In this document: piece by piece, positions 21,626 through 34,520 of the stretch
Position numbering within the stretch: position 1 is the first letter of the stretch
How the letters are laid out: each line of letters starts with the position of its first letter
From: Liolophura sinensis
Taxonomy: Eukaryota > Mollusca > Polyplacophora > Chitonida > Chitonidae
Reading direction: 5' to 3'
Length of the DNA stretch: 64,000 nucleotides
Assembly (NCBI RefSeq): GCF_032854445.1
Contig: NC_088300.1
Location: 69,478,984-69,542,983, forward strand
Position numbers and translations under genes: made by a program
The notes under the pieces: model-generated
The model's database searches: none
What the model was told of the DNA's origin: nothing
The model's input: only the letters and a program-made list of their open reading frames with translations

Positions 21626-21894
21626 ATATATCTATTTATCTATCTATCTACGTACATATACCTATATATCTATATCTATATCTATATTTACCCCATGCTT
21701 GGAGTAAATTCATCTTCTGTAGATTAAGGTGGTTAAGATCTGGAAAACAAGAGAAATGTCAATACCGTACTCAGAAATTTACTTGGATGTTCGTTCATAG
21801 TGGCCAGAGACTAGCGCGGTTGTTTTCCTATATAACTACATGTAATTGGTATTGATATCATAGGGTTATAATGCGTTCATTCCTGAATCAAGAC

Positions 21895-22158
21895 GTTCAG
21901 GTTAGCGCAGTGCAATAAGTGGGGTGCCCCTTAACAATGCTGTCCCTGTGAGTTCAAGCCAAGGTCATACTGACTTCCTTTCCGGATGTAAATGTGCATG
22001 AGCAGATCTTCTAGCAACCTGGTGGGTTTCCCCGGGCTCAGCCCGGTTTCCTCCCACAATAATGCTGGCCGCCGTTGTATAAGTGAAATATTCTTGAGTA
22101 CGGCGTAAAACACCAATCAAAAAAATAAGTAAATAAATAAATAAATAAATAAATAAAA
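21895..22158 (+). mobile_element. SINE family A copy with long AAAT tail
   Basis: It has the B-box TGTGAGTTCAAGCC, CCCGGGCTCAGCCCGG, the canonical 3' block AGTGAAATATTCTTGAGTAC and a tail of about ten AAAT-type units. It is in the same orientation as the copy at 21385. Confidence 0.9.
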
Positions 22159-22159
22159 A

Positions 22160-25100
22160 TGAAAATACCGTTATCATGAACATGGCTTGGTTATATCTAT
22201 TACGTAAATAGTTTGCAAGCTATCTCAACCGTATCGTTTACTATTAAAAAAATTCCATAAATGGTATCCCATAATATTTTGCCTTTATCCCTGGTAACCA
22301 TCCCTGAAATGTTCTATTTATTTTTTTTCAACCACGTGGTGATCCCAATTAATCCTCCTTTGGGATAACTAATCGCCATAATGCTAAATGGTACGTCGAA
22401 ATTAAATGATCATGATTATTACTAGCTACATGGCACTTAATCATATGGCATAAAGTTTCAGGTCATCGATAGGAAAAAGCTGTAATGGCGTAAACTAAAT
22501 CGTAACTCTGTCCCGAACGCAGGCATATCCGTGTGAAAATTTTCTGCAGGAATGAAAATAAGAACGTCTCTTAGATCCAATAGTTTCCAGAAACGAGAAA
22601 ATAAACTACACGGAATGGGTCAGGTCTACGGGGCTAGGCAGTAAATAGATGATGCCATTGGGTTCATTCGGTTGACAGGTAAAACAATTTTCTGTGATTT
22701 GCCTAGAGATTTAAATAATCATGTGTGGAATTCCTAGCTGATTAGGGTGGAAATAAACTCAACAGATATTACTTTTAGGCCGTAATCATAATATAACTTA
22801 GTTATTGCACCACCCAATCTGAATAGATTTTCCTAACCACACACATGCAGTAAAATCTAATCACATTTAAGCCTGGACACAACAGTTGTAATTCGTTGTT
22901 CGTAGTGGCTGTTCAAATACATCCAGTCCGTATATTAGTCTAACTGAAATTTTAACAACGTTTTGCAATAGGTTTTAGATTTTGGATCAGCAGTGGCAAA
23001 CTTGGAACAACTTCCTGTACATTTACATAGCATTGAAGCATTATGCATTTGCAACTTACGGGACCGTATCTGAGGTCGGGACTTATGTACTATTCACAAG
23101 TAAATAATAAAAATGCTACGGCAACAGCATTATCCTTTAAAGGGCTAATCCATAATTGCAAACTATCCTGCACATACTCCAGTCAATATGTAATACTGAC
23201 ACACGCCTCTTTTGGCAATAGATTATGTTCCTTGAATTTTCAGTGGTGCTGGCGGTTTTGTTTGGAGAGCAGCAGCTGTGGACCATTCAGTGTATTGTTT
23301 ATCGGGAAATAGTGAAAAAAAGACGCGGACAAAAAGGAGGTTCAATGAACCCAAGTGGCCAGGAGTTTCAAAGAGAAGGAGTATCAGACGTTAAGGATAT
23401 ACCAAAATGAGTGCAAAACACAGCCATAAAGTAGATACTTGACGGCGCGGACGAGTGAATACCTTCCGTCCTATATATAGATTTATAAAATCTCCACATT
23501 CTCCATGTCTAACGAGATTAGTTTCTTCGCATCCAACCACCGTTGAATCACCCTTGCTTGTACCCGGTTGTTTTTTGTGGTAATTTACTCATGCACTCCA
23601 AATGCTGTTAGAGAGATGTTCAGAGCTGAGAGCAAACCGAGATGTAAATGCACAACATGTTGAGAGGTGAGAGCACATTCTCTAGAGTGAAGCTCTGATA
23701 CTGGCATTAATAAAGACAAATCTCGCATCAAATGCATCTGATACTCTTGCGGGTGAATGTATAGTCTCTTATCTTAAGAGGACAAGAAAGTTCCAGTGGC
23801 TCTCTTCTTTTTGATCTTACCATTACGCAAACTGTGCATAGTCAGTGGGCACAGCGTGAAATGCTTGATTTTGAAAGCATTAAGAGAGGTACGTTGCGTC
23901 TTATGGATCGTGCTTATGCTTTTAACACGATACAATAGCTTTTCAAAAATTGTGTAATGTATCACGGGGTCATGTTGCTTTATTTGGAAGGTGCTGGGAT
24001 ACTAGAGGCACTAACCAGATAGCATCGATTGGTTAGTGCCCGCCCAGATTGTAGCTCTCCATGGAATCCACCACGCAATGCATATGTGCATATGAAGTGA
24101 TCTGGATTCCTACAAGAATACACATTCTTGTTACCAAAACCAAACGGTTTTAAATCTCGGTAAAATTATATTTATAATGGAGTTTTAGATACATCACTAT
24201 TCAGAACATGCCACAAAAGTGTTTATTTAATCTCTGTTCTTCAGGACTTCTCGGTTGCAAATATTTGAAGCTCTGTTTTGTACGGTCTGTACATTTCGAC
24301 TAAAACCGATTATGGAAACGCAAAACTTGATCGTGTATCAGTACCATTTCCCTATAGAACAATATCGATGAAGCAAATTGTATATGAATAATACTGAATG
24401 CTACCAACAAGATAGTATTCATGAATACTGGTAATTGATTTATTGGCCTCCCAGATCACCCTTAATCCGATTTACGAGTACGCCACATGAATACAGAATT
24501 ATCGAGGTGACGTATCAGACATTAAATACACATTGTGTGGACCACAACCGAAGGTAAAATAGCTAAATTGAAGCGCAGACCTCATCGGTTAGGAAATGTA
24601 ATGAGTTAACGGCTCTTACCTTGAGTCGGTCTTCATAAATTGTGTATTAAATAATTGACCTGTCATTTCCGCTATATGCGTATTTTTGTTGTTGTGGTTT
24701 GTCTGAGAGTAACTGTCTGTTGTAAGTGTGTGTTGTTGTAAGGGCTGGTGTACAGGGCCTACAGGTGCAGGCATGAACTGAGCATGAACATTTCTTGGCG
24801 TTTTAAAGATGTTCAGATCGAAAGTCCGAATTTAACATAAGGTAACACGAAATCAGATTCATGCAGCGTTTGAGAACGTCAAACGTCCACAAGACTGTCC
24901 AGCACGGTAAAGGCAAAAGCATCTGATGAGTATGGTCATCGTAGGTCCTGTATTAATCGTCATGCTGGGCTCCTATATATATCAATAATCTGTCCAGGTG
25001 GTATTTGAAGAGTGGAAACTTATTGTACTAAAATAAAAAGCGTGATATGATTTTCATGGATTTTATGCTCTTCCCACATCTAAGGCCATGTGCACGGTCT

Positions 25101-27343
25101 GTTCCACGGCATCGTGATTACAGGCTTACATAGAGACAGATGTCTTGTGCAAATTTAACAGGGTATGAAAGGGCAGGTTAACAACGATTTACGGCAATTT
25201 AAGAATAAATCTAGAAAGGAAGATCAAGGCATCAAAACACATTCGTATAGCAATCGTCAGCCACGATCATAATGGACGCTTCGAGTCAATAATCACAGGA
25301 TCAATTTCTAAAAAAAGACAACGTTCAGCCCAAACTACCGAAGATCTAAGAATGTAGAGAAAGTAGGAAGTAGGGTGGAGTAAAACCCACCTGTCAAACT
25401 ACATTGCTACATTGCTTATAAGGAATGGAGCGATTGGCAAAGGTCTCGGTTCTCACACCTAAACGGACAACAGTGGCCACCAAGTAACAAATGTTACAAA
25501 CCACTAGAGGCAAAACATGCTTTTAGCCACTATCCAAACCGTTTATTATGCAAGAATGTAAGATGTCGTTACCCAACACATGTGGTTCAGAGGTTGACTG
25601 ATCGCAACTATTTATAAATAATATTCCGCATTTAAGATAACCTGGTCGAGACCCTGTGTCCACGGTAAGGATTGTCAGCGTTCTGGGTCAGAGTTACTAT
25701 AGTGTTGCGCTAAAAACTTCTGCTTATAGCGCTCTCGCATTCGATATATTAGGAGACAATTCGTGATTGTAACTGTAAAGGAGAGGGCTGCTGTTATTGG
25801 AATATTATATTGTAGACTACATCGCTTAATTTTGATATGTCCTCACATGTAATAAAAAATTGTGCAGCTTATATATTGACTTGAAATGCAATATGTTTAC
25901 ATTCGCTCTACAATGGCCCTGGGCATCGCCTGATTAGGTCCATACAGCCGGCCTGTATGCACTTTGAGAATCTTAAGCCGCCATTGCAGCCCACTAGATC
26001 GACATTACAACTAGATGTGCCACTAAATGCAGTTTATGTTTATAATGGAAAAGGGAAAAGGTGTGGTATCCCGTTTCTTAAGCAAGTGGATGTGGATAAG
26101 TGATCATTTAACACTGTGCGTTCCTTTCAAACGACAGGCTACACTTTTCCTGTATTTGTTATATCCATTCAGTCAAAGAATGCAAAGACAGAACTCTTCC
26201 GAAATAGCTGTGTATGTTTCATCGAACACACAATTGTGCTGGTTGTAAAATTTGTTTTTGAACAAAAAGGAGATCTGGGTTAAAATAACTTCATAAGTGA
26301 ATTATGTAAAGTCATTCGTGTTAACTCCATACGGCTTACATGAACTAAACACACTCTATACCTGATCTAATACTTATCCAAGACACGAAATACCGGTTCT
26401 GAAATTGCAGTCATTTTATTCCTACGCTGTCATTACTTGTTCAAATTACGATTTTGGACGAGAGAACGCCATTCTCTTCTACTTGATCTCACACAGAAGA
26501 TATTAGTGATGTCACAATGTTTGATATTGCGACTATAAGTTCACAATAACGAGAAAGGGAAATCTTCTGCATGTAACGCTCTCCCCTTACGTTGCATTTG
26601 TCCTGTACGATGTCGAAATTGCAACATTAGGGAATTCTACAAAGCGCTAGCCTCGAATCATTTATTGACAGACACTCACTTATTGTCGAAGTAGCGTAAA
26701 ACATAAATCTTTCATACATTTCCCCTTATATAATGAAAGTCAAGGTGCATGGGCGTCCTTTTGAATGTATGTAGTGTGCAGATCATGTTAGATCCACTAT
26801 TTTAGAGTCCTCTAAAGAAACTGAAGCTATTGAGTCATGAGAAGCATAATCTCCTGAAATATTTATGGTGACGTAAATCAGCCTTATAGATTATCATTTT
26901 AGGGAATTCAGTTCTGCTGCCTTCTAGCTTCCTATAGCAAAAGTTTGTGAGCTCCAATGAATCAACTGAAAATTTGATATGGACGCACGACATAAGCACT
27001 TATAAGCCTTCCTGATAGGGTGCTCTGGGAACTCGTCCAAGTATCTCCAATCTGATCAGGTATCTCAAAACATTTCTATGCTTCAAGCTGAAAAACATGT
27101 CATGGTTTTCCTGATTGGCAAATGTTAGACGAAGACGTTGTACATCTTCTACTGTGTTCATATAGGCTTTCAACACGACCCATGTAAGACCTCCGATTTA
27201 CCTGTGGAAGTAATGTGGGTTTTTTGCATGTGCTCGACATCAGTCGCTTGACCGGGAGTTTGGGCTCTGTTAATTTCCCCCAGTAAAGTGTCCATGGGAA
27301 ATTGTAAGCTCTCACCATACAAGGTCATGCGGTTGGGTCGAAC
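22160..27343. other. 5.2-kb stretch without recognised gene
   Basis: AT-rich with only short frames, the longest being 89 codons at 23043-23312 with no motif. One perfect hairpin, CACTAACCA/TGGTTAGTG with a 12-base loop, is at 24009-24038. I specifically looked on the minus strand for a TM7 exon (NPxxY coding pattern) belonging to the GPCR exon at 28.6-29.4 kb and found none. Confidence 0.5.
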
Positions 27344-27345
27344 TA

Positions 27346-27853
27346 CACTGTTAAGAGAAAAGGGTCAAAACCATCAGAAAAACTAGGGTCGGATGTGACC
27401 CTGATCTTCAGGATATAGACATGACTAACTCCATATTATTAAGGTCACTTATGAAACTCTATAATTTAGGGTCTTCGACCCTAAAAATCAGGGTTGACCT
27501 AACCCATGGATAAGGGTGACACAATCCTAAAATCTAGGCAACATTGAATATAGTGAGTGAGCGAGTGAGTGGGTGAGTGTTTGTGGTTCAGTCATATGAC
27601 GACGAAGGAATCCTTAGAGTGCATGTAATGTGCCTCATTGTTGTAGGACGAATTCCCACCGCTCGTCCCAGGATTGATCCTGGATCTACCGCTTCCGAAG
27701 CGGACGATCTACCAACTATGCTACCTGGGTCTTTGATCTACTGATGTAGAGAGTCAAACAATTCGACCCTTATTTTCCGAGCCTACATTCCAGGGTCAGT
27801 TTGCCTGCGACCCTGAAAAATTGGGTCGAGTTGACTCTAAAGTTTTGACAGTG
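27346..27853. mobile_element. TA-flanked MITE with repeated GGGTC/GACCC motifs, carrying a nested SINE
   Basis: Terminal inverted repeats start CACTGT(T/C)AA at both ends and are flanked by TA (27344-27345 and 27854-27855), the target duplication expected of Tc1/mariner-type elements. The body contains many GGGTC and GACCC copies in both orientations that can pair (for example AGGGTCTTCGACCCT). A family C SINE occupies 27553-27731. No transposase frame is present. Confidence 0.8.
27553..27731 (-). mobile_element. SINE family C copy with tRNA-like head, nested in the MITE
   Basis: On the minus strand it starts GACCCAGGTAGCATAGTTGG, an A-box-like region. It then has a perfect anticodon-like stem CCGCTTCGGAAGCGG and a B-box-like GGATCAATCC. 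It jumps to the 3' block GGATTCCTTCGTCGTCATAT and ends in CACTCACTCGCTCACTCAC. The middle of the element is deleted relative to the 60.2-kb copy. Confidence 0.83.
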
Positions 27854-28603
27854 TATTCCGCTGGTGTCTGTTATTACGTCCTACTTATAGATGATAAATA
27901 TCAGAATATTAAATATTCTGATGTTTAATTGAATTCCACAGATGCGGTTCTTAACCCAAGTCCTGACCGATACAGAACTAGTAGGGTGACCGGACAGAGT
28001 TTCTCTTCTTTTGCTCTGAAGAGTATTTATTAGTGGTGTAACCCATTGAAATTTTCAAATATCTTCAGTAAAACAATGGATTTTAAGTTTAGCGTGAAAT
28101 ACTTAAGGCATTAAGAAACTATCAATTAGTGTAGAAAAAAATGGATCATAACCTCCAAGATATTGCATTGAGGAAATTTTATAAAAAGATATTCCTTGAA
28201 CTCATTTGTAATTGGGGTTCCTGACTGAACATACCTTCATTAGGATAAGGCCTTCTTGCTTTTAAGAAAGACTGCTTTTAAGAATCAAAATCGCACAATA
28301 ATTAATGTTCAAAAGAAAAGAAAAGAACCTCTGGAAGAACCTTTTAAAAATGTGCTTAATAAAATACAAATTAACCAGCACTTTTTGCTTAGTACAAATA
28401 ATAAATGATTTTCCTTTAAAACAGTGTTTTGATAAGCACATGAAAATGTCATTATAATGCTAGATATTTAACACCAGTTGTTTTAGTACAGGTATTTTAA
28501 TGAGACTCATAAGTCGTATAAGTAAAATAAATGAACAAAATTTAGGGAAGAGAAATGTAAAATGAAGCTAATGGCCATTTAGTCTACCTCTTCATATACT
28601 TAC

Positions 28604-29354
28604 AAACTGGCGACCAGCACACAATGAGGGCTCCAGTCATGAACAAAATGGATTTCAAAATCTGTCCACTTTTCCTGGCTTCGGAGTTGCCTGGTGTGTT
28701 TTGGCACTGGGTGGCGATCTGCTTACGATGCTGATTTGATATCATGTACAACTTGATGTATGCCGAGATGATACACAGCAAAGGTATCATCCAGCCTATC
28801 GTAACATTCATTATGATATATGATGGTGAGAATGTTTCAAAAAATCTGTAGCTCTTGACAATCGGTCTGTGCCACCCGAAGATCGGGAGAAAACCCAGCA
28901 GCAGATAAAATACCCAGGCTGCGAGACACAGGTAAAGGTGTTTTCTTGTGGTTACTAAGGCCACATATCGCAGGTGCATTGCTACTTTAAGGAAACGGTC
29001 AATCGTAAGCAATGTGAGGAAGGATGAAGATGCAACACAAAAACTGTTCGTCATCCCCATTCGCAGGAGGTATTCATAGTAGTTTTCAAACTTACACAAG
29101 TTAAGAATGGCGACATAACACACAAATAGCCCGGTCAGGGTGTCTGAAATAGCTAGGTTCAAAATGAAAACGTTCCCTTGTGTATTCCGGCATTTTTTGT
29201 CCTTTATGAACCCAGCAATGACAATGCTGTTCAAAATGACTACTGTAATTCCCAATGAACCAAAGATTAATTGCACGACAATTTCCGCTACAGACATGGT
29301 CAAGTTGTTTTCCAAAGCTCTATCCATGGAAGAGTTGTTTGTGTTGCCGTACAT
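28604..29354 (-). CDS. GPCR exon, TM1-TM6, paralogue of the 17.8-21.1 kb receptor (no own TM7 exon found)
   Basis: An open frame of 250 codons plus one base ends at CCAGTTT|GTAAGT, a strong donor in the same phase and place (after CWSPV) as the neighbour. Seen: N-terminal NNSS glycosylation sites; TM2 with NLAISD; TM3 ending in DRF rather than DRY; HLRYVALVT; TM4 ending PIFGW; TM6 ending CWSPV. It lacks the TM3 Cys and any ECL2 Cys, like its paralogue. Known: a class A receptor needs TM7 to function. No NPxxY exon was seen in the 7.5 kb downstream. It may splice to the phase-compatible exon at 18062-17815, splice to an exon I missed, or be a partial duplicate. No stop or frameshift is present within the exon. 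Confidence 0.82.
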
Positions 29355-29369
29355 ACCAAAGGTTTAAAA

Positions 29370-30902
29370 TAGCCTGCACCACTTCAGTGATTCACTCCAC
29401 GTGATGGTTGTCACCAAGCCGTCTGGACCTTAATGCTATGCTGATATCATTGATTTCGGGATTAGAGAATTGTCAAAGCACAAACGTTGCGAAGAGAAAC
29501 ATCATAGTACAGAACTGCTTACTGTACAACAACTGTTTCCACAACTGAAACCAAGGTGAATTTGACGACTTCGTTTTGGCTGTCCATATCAACGGTGGTT
29601 GTAGTTTAAATATGGACAACGCACTGATATCCTGTACAACACAATGAAATGCTTCAAGCGCAAGAAGGCCAACGTTGAAGTAAAATGTCATCTAGTCCAA
29701 TTAATATTGGCTATGAAACCGATGAAAGCTCCAGAATCCCTATCATCATCTAACAGTGGTCATATTGCTGCGTGCACTAATGATCGACCGAAATGGCTTC
29801 TGGGGCGTGAAAAAGTGGTACAGAAGGAAACAAAAAATCCTGGAATCATTTGATGGAAGCGACACCTGAAAGACATAGAATTAACGAGCGTCATTCCATG
29901 AAACTTACATGCCGACTGAAGTCATTAAATTCTCTATAGGAGAGGCAGACATGGGCGTTGATTGATTTTTCCCTAATTATGGTAGAAATCAAAATATGGT
30001 ATCAAAATTAGCGCTACCATAAATGCTATTACGTTGAAGTACTGTTTGTGGAAAATCGATTATGACGGTTTAAATTCTTTGTGTCGGCACTGCAGGGTAT
30101 CTGTCAGTTGTTTCGCCTTCCAAATTCAGTGTCATCAATAGAAATAAATAGCCAAACACTTTGTCTACTTATGTCACCCAGAAATATCCATGTAGTGTTC
30201 ATGCGTTCAGAACGATTGAAGTGTGATTGCAAGGAAAAGAACAAAGAAACGCCGTTTAAATTACGATGAAATGAATAAGACTCAAAACATGTTAGACATG
30301 TATAATCCTATCGTGGGTGGAGGAAGGAAGCCTAACTACTCCCTCCTCCTCCACTCCCCGTGGTAGTCCATGCAAATAAAGACGACTATCCATATAACAG
30401 TCAGCGGGTGCTTTTATTAACGTCTGTTCTCTCTTCATGTTTCAGAGACGTTTTGATGACGTTTTGATGTCCAAATCGTGACAACGAATTTGTGACAGCC
30501 TTTTAATATCTGTCACAGATGAGGTTCTGATTCAGAATCCCATTCTCCTATATACGAGGTTGCTGCGATCACTGTCATCTGGGCTGTCCTGACAATAACT
30601 GATGAACAGCGCCCTTCAAGACGATCCTGTGGTCTTACATATGATTTGTAAGATGTCACTTTTAGTGTTAAGTCCGTTCTAAAATAAATTCGACAATAGT
30701 CGATTGGTGGGTGGGGGTGGGGTAGGTGCTGGGGGTGGAATGGAGTAAATCTATCTATGCGTTGAAATATATATTCGTATACTAGCTCGTATGGGTTCGT
30801 TTACTTCCCAGGTCAATAATCCCAAGGTCAATTCCCACAAAGACGTTTAACACAACATACTAAAGAAGACAGTATATTAAGTATGAAATTTGGACTTCCT
30901 TT
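29370..30902. other. Intergenic upstream of the GPCR exon, no gene recognised
   Basis: A 69-codon frame (29644-29853) rich in Lys and a 62-codon frame (30081-30269) show no family motif. A G-rich run with several GGGG blocks at about 30704-30740 could form a quadruplex on the plus strand. Confidence 0.45.
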
Positions 30903-31250
30903 AAATAATAACTGGGGAACTTTTTCACGTGTGATCCACATATTTAAGTAATAACTGACTAACTTTACCACCTGTGACGCACAGATTTGACTAATAACTG
31001 AGGAACTTTCCCCACGTGTGATACACAGATTTAACTAACAACTGAGAAACTTTCCCCACGTGTGAGACACAGATCTGACAAATAGCTGCTGAACTTTCCT
31101 CCCGTGTGACTCAGAGATTTGACTAATACTAGTAACTGACGAACTTTCCCCACGTGTGACTCAGAGATTTGACTAATCCTAACAACTGACGAACTTTCCA
31201 ACGTGTGGCACACATATTTAACTAACAACCGAGGAACTTTCTTTCTACAG
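30903..31250. repeat. Minisatellite, 43-50-bp unit, ~7 copies (same family as 53.9 kb)
   Basis: The unit is close to AACTTTCCCCACGTGTGACA then CACAGATTTGACTAATAACTGACG in two pieces. Two units are expanded to 50 bases by a TACTAG/TCCTAA insertion. The core GAACTTTCC.ACGTGTG.....CA.ATTT..CTAA..ACTGA resembles the array at 53884-54370. A 129-codon minus-strand frame overlaps its end and is not a gene. Confidence 0.88.
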
Positions 31251-33370
31251 ATAATAGAAATTGATTGTTTACTGACTAGGCGTATGGAGATTCTAGCAAT
31301 TATCTGTGGAAAAAATGAGCTGCTGCACAGAGAAACGTGCCTATGACTTGTCCAAGACATCACACCATAACCGACTTGGAGTAATCGTTGAGGAATTGTG
31401 GGACTCATTTCAATACACATAAATCAAATGTCTACTGATTGGAGTGACGTTACACAATTCAACCAGCATAAATATCTATTCTACTTTTGAATCATTTGTC
31501 GTATATTTTCTTCCTCTGTGTTTGGAGAATTACCACATTTATAGTGTATTAGGGCGGCTTACGCTGGCTGAGATGTTGCCCCGCTAATTTCTGACACAGT
31601 TTGCGTGGCTTTTATTTTAGTAAGTGGTCAACGACGCTCGTCTGATCGTTTGCACAGTCTGGCGTTTGTTGAAGACTACTTGTATTCCACCTATATATAG
31701 TGTGCATATTCATAAGCCGAAGTTTGCCGGATGAATATGATGCAATGCGGCAATAAGTTTACAATGCTACTTCACATTGATCGGATGATGAATTGTTCGT
31801 ATTGCTATCCCGGGGATATTAGCTGAGGTAATGATGAAATGTAAAAGGTTTCTTGTCAAAATGTCCTATAGCAAAACGTCTATAGGCTCAACTCAAGTGA
31901 TCCAATGTCCAGCTTGGCTTCCTTTCTATTAGGTGACTTTAGAATAAATGCATCACTGTCGCTTTAGATGTTTCCTTTGGAATGCATATTTGTCAATGTT
32001 CTTTTCAAGTTAACCATAATCTCATTTCCGAAAGGCATTAACGTACAACGCTTGGAACTTGCAAGCATTTCCTGCCATAGAATATGTTAAGTCTTCCATG
32101 TGGACCTAGACATTCATTTGTATGTTAATCGGGTGAATGCTTTTTAGAGCAACATGGTTAATCTTTAAGCCATGCTGACTGGATTTGTGTTGGTAGGCAC
32201 AATGAGGAGTGAAGGCATGTGTTCCTTTCTATATATTTTGACAATATGTCTCCTCTTCCTCTCAACACACCAGCTATTTCGCATCTTGGATATTTAATAG
32301 ATTCGATGATATTATTTTAGACTTTTCTCCCGCTTATATGTCAAGCTTAAATGACACAATGGACTATATTCCTATTTTCGTACGGGCAACTTTTCTTTTT
32401 TCTGTCATACCGTGATGACAGTGTCTCCTTCTTGCGGATTCCATTTCGGAAGTAATTATAGCCCTGTCCAATTACAGTATACTTTACAGTCGACAGTTTT
32501 TTGGACGATTATCCTACCTTGGGACCCATGACTTGTATCAACATTTCCAATGTTAAAGCCCTCAATCTGAGAGTCTTAAACCTTAAAGGTCAACAAGGGC
32601 TGGTTCTCTCTCTATTCAGCCATGGTGTCTATCAATAATACACAATACTTATTTTGTCATACTGCTGAAATCAAACTGGAGTCTATAAAAACTTGCAGCT
32701 GTAAGGATGAAGGAAGAAAAAACGTGACTCATACCTGTAAATATTAGAATAAGGGCAACATGTCAAGAATATGTTAATGTCAGACTGAAGAAAAAATGTC
32801 CAAAGCGTGAAATTAATTGCGAGATCGGAAAATGTTCTGAGGAAAACCTTTGTAGAAAATGATTATGGTGGTTCGTCATATATCCAGGAGCCGGAGAATA
32901 ATGGCATAAAGCTTAATTCAGGTCAATAAACGAGATTTTATGTTTGTTATACTATAAAGCCAACGAATAAATAACGCATTATGATTGTCACAGCCACCGC
33001 ATCGTGGTGCATCGTGGTGAGCTTTGCAATAAGGGTATTGCAAAGGGTAATAAGTGTGTAGGTTTTAATTTTTCTCAAAGGATTTTCTATCGTAAATTTC
33101 ATTATAGATCATTAATTATGGATTTCTGTCAAATAACCGTCGGTGAAAGGAAGTCCTGAGTGATAAGCAGATACGGTTATTACCTGCGAGCCGGAGTTAA
33201 GGTAAGACAGGAAATAAGATCGTAATTAGCCAGGTTGAGCCTTGACCAACAATGTCGGTGTGTTGGCTTCTTAAGCTTTCTGCACTGTTACATACAGGCC
33301 ATCGTCAGAAGTTGTGCTGTTAAGGGATATGAGAAGGCCTTCATTACCTTAATATACTTAATACATTAAA
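31251..33370. other. Intergenic, no gene recognised
   Basis: AT-rich unique-looking sequence, with short frames only and no SINE 3' block. Confidence 0.5.
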
Positions 33371-33693
33371 GCGACTGTTGGTATATGTCTACAGCGACTG
33401 TTGGTATATATCAACAGCGACTGTTGGTATATATCTACAGCGACTGTTGGTATATATCTACAGCGACTGTTGGTATATATCAACAGCGACTGTTGGTATA
33501 TATCTACAGCCAGTGTTGGTATATATCAACAGCGACTGTTGGTATATATCTACAGCCAGTGTTGGTATATATCAACAACGACTGTTGGTATATATCTACA
33601 GCGAATGTTGGTTTATATCTACAGCGAGTGTTGGTATACATCTACAGCAACTGTTGGTATATATCTACAGCGACCGTTGGTTTATACCTACAG
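33371..33693. repeat. Minisatellite, 23-bp unit, 14 copies
   Basis: The unit is GCGACTGTTGGTATATATCT plus ACA, with exact 23-base spacing throughout. It has no stop in any plus frame, so three overlapping frames of 114-144 codons appear, all reading the same 23-residue peptide. This makes them artefacts of the repeat rather than genes. Confidence 0.97.
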
Positions 33694-34426
33694 CTTATCT
33701 TCAAAGAGGAAGAGGGATTATTTAATTAATATCCATTGCCCATGTATTCATAAGGTAAATGCAACTGCCCATTGGACAAGAATTCGAACTCAGAAACTGC
33801 ACCTCAGAAACTGCACCCAGCCGGCTGTTATGTGATGTCTGGGGTTGTACTGATGCACCGTGGAGTCTGCTATATCTATGCATTGGGATTTGCAGAATAT
33901 TATCTAAGGACAGTCTATCACGGCAATTTCTACTTGCATTTACCCAACCACCATCTTGTATTTCATTGTAACGACCTCGTTGCCATAATTCTGTTTTAAT
34001 TTACCATTTTCTAGGATTTGTTTTAGAGGATCTTCTCGGTTCCTGCCTTTGTTATCTCTAAGATCAAATAACATCTTTATATAAGCCGTGGTTACTCTTG
34101 AAAAAATTGATGACTGCAGGCTTTATGTTTATACCCGCGAATAAAGGTGAGATAATCTGAGCTGGTTGACTGAGGACGGCTTTTCATGATCTCCCAATTC
34201 TGGAGGCTTAAGTTAGAACGGTTTAGTTTAGTTCACCGCCTTCGTTCGTGTAAACGCAAACGTTAAATGTTAACTGAGATGTACACTAGTTCGCGATGTG
34301 ATACGTGCAAGTTTGCACTCACTGTTGGCGAATCAAATGTCAGATCTACTAATCCACCTGTAAACACAAACAGCCATAATTTTGTGGACTGAACGGAGTC
34401 AACCCCAAAGACGGCATTTTAAATTT

Positions 34427-34520
34427 ATTTAGTTATTTATTTGGTTGGTGTTTAACACAGTACTCAATACTATTTCACTTACACGACGGCGGCAAGCACT
34501 ATGTTTGGAGGAAATCGTGT
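34427..34520 (-). mobile_element. SINE family A fragment, minus strand
   Basis: It has an ATTTATTT tail, GGTTGGTGTTTAAC, TACTCAATACTATTTCACTT, CACGACGGCGGC and AGGAAATCG. It is truncated and diverged. The flanks 33700-34426 hold nothing recognised. Confidence 0.8.

Noticed and set aside
33378-33835. Three overlapping open frames of 114-144 codons
   Set aside because: All come from the 23-bp minisatellite, which has no stop in any plus frame. The peptides are the same cycle read from different starts.
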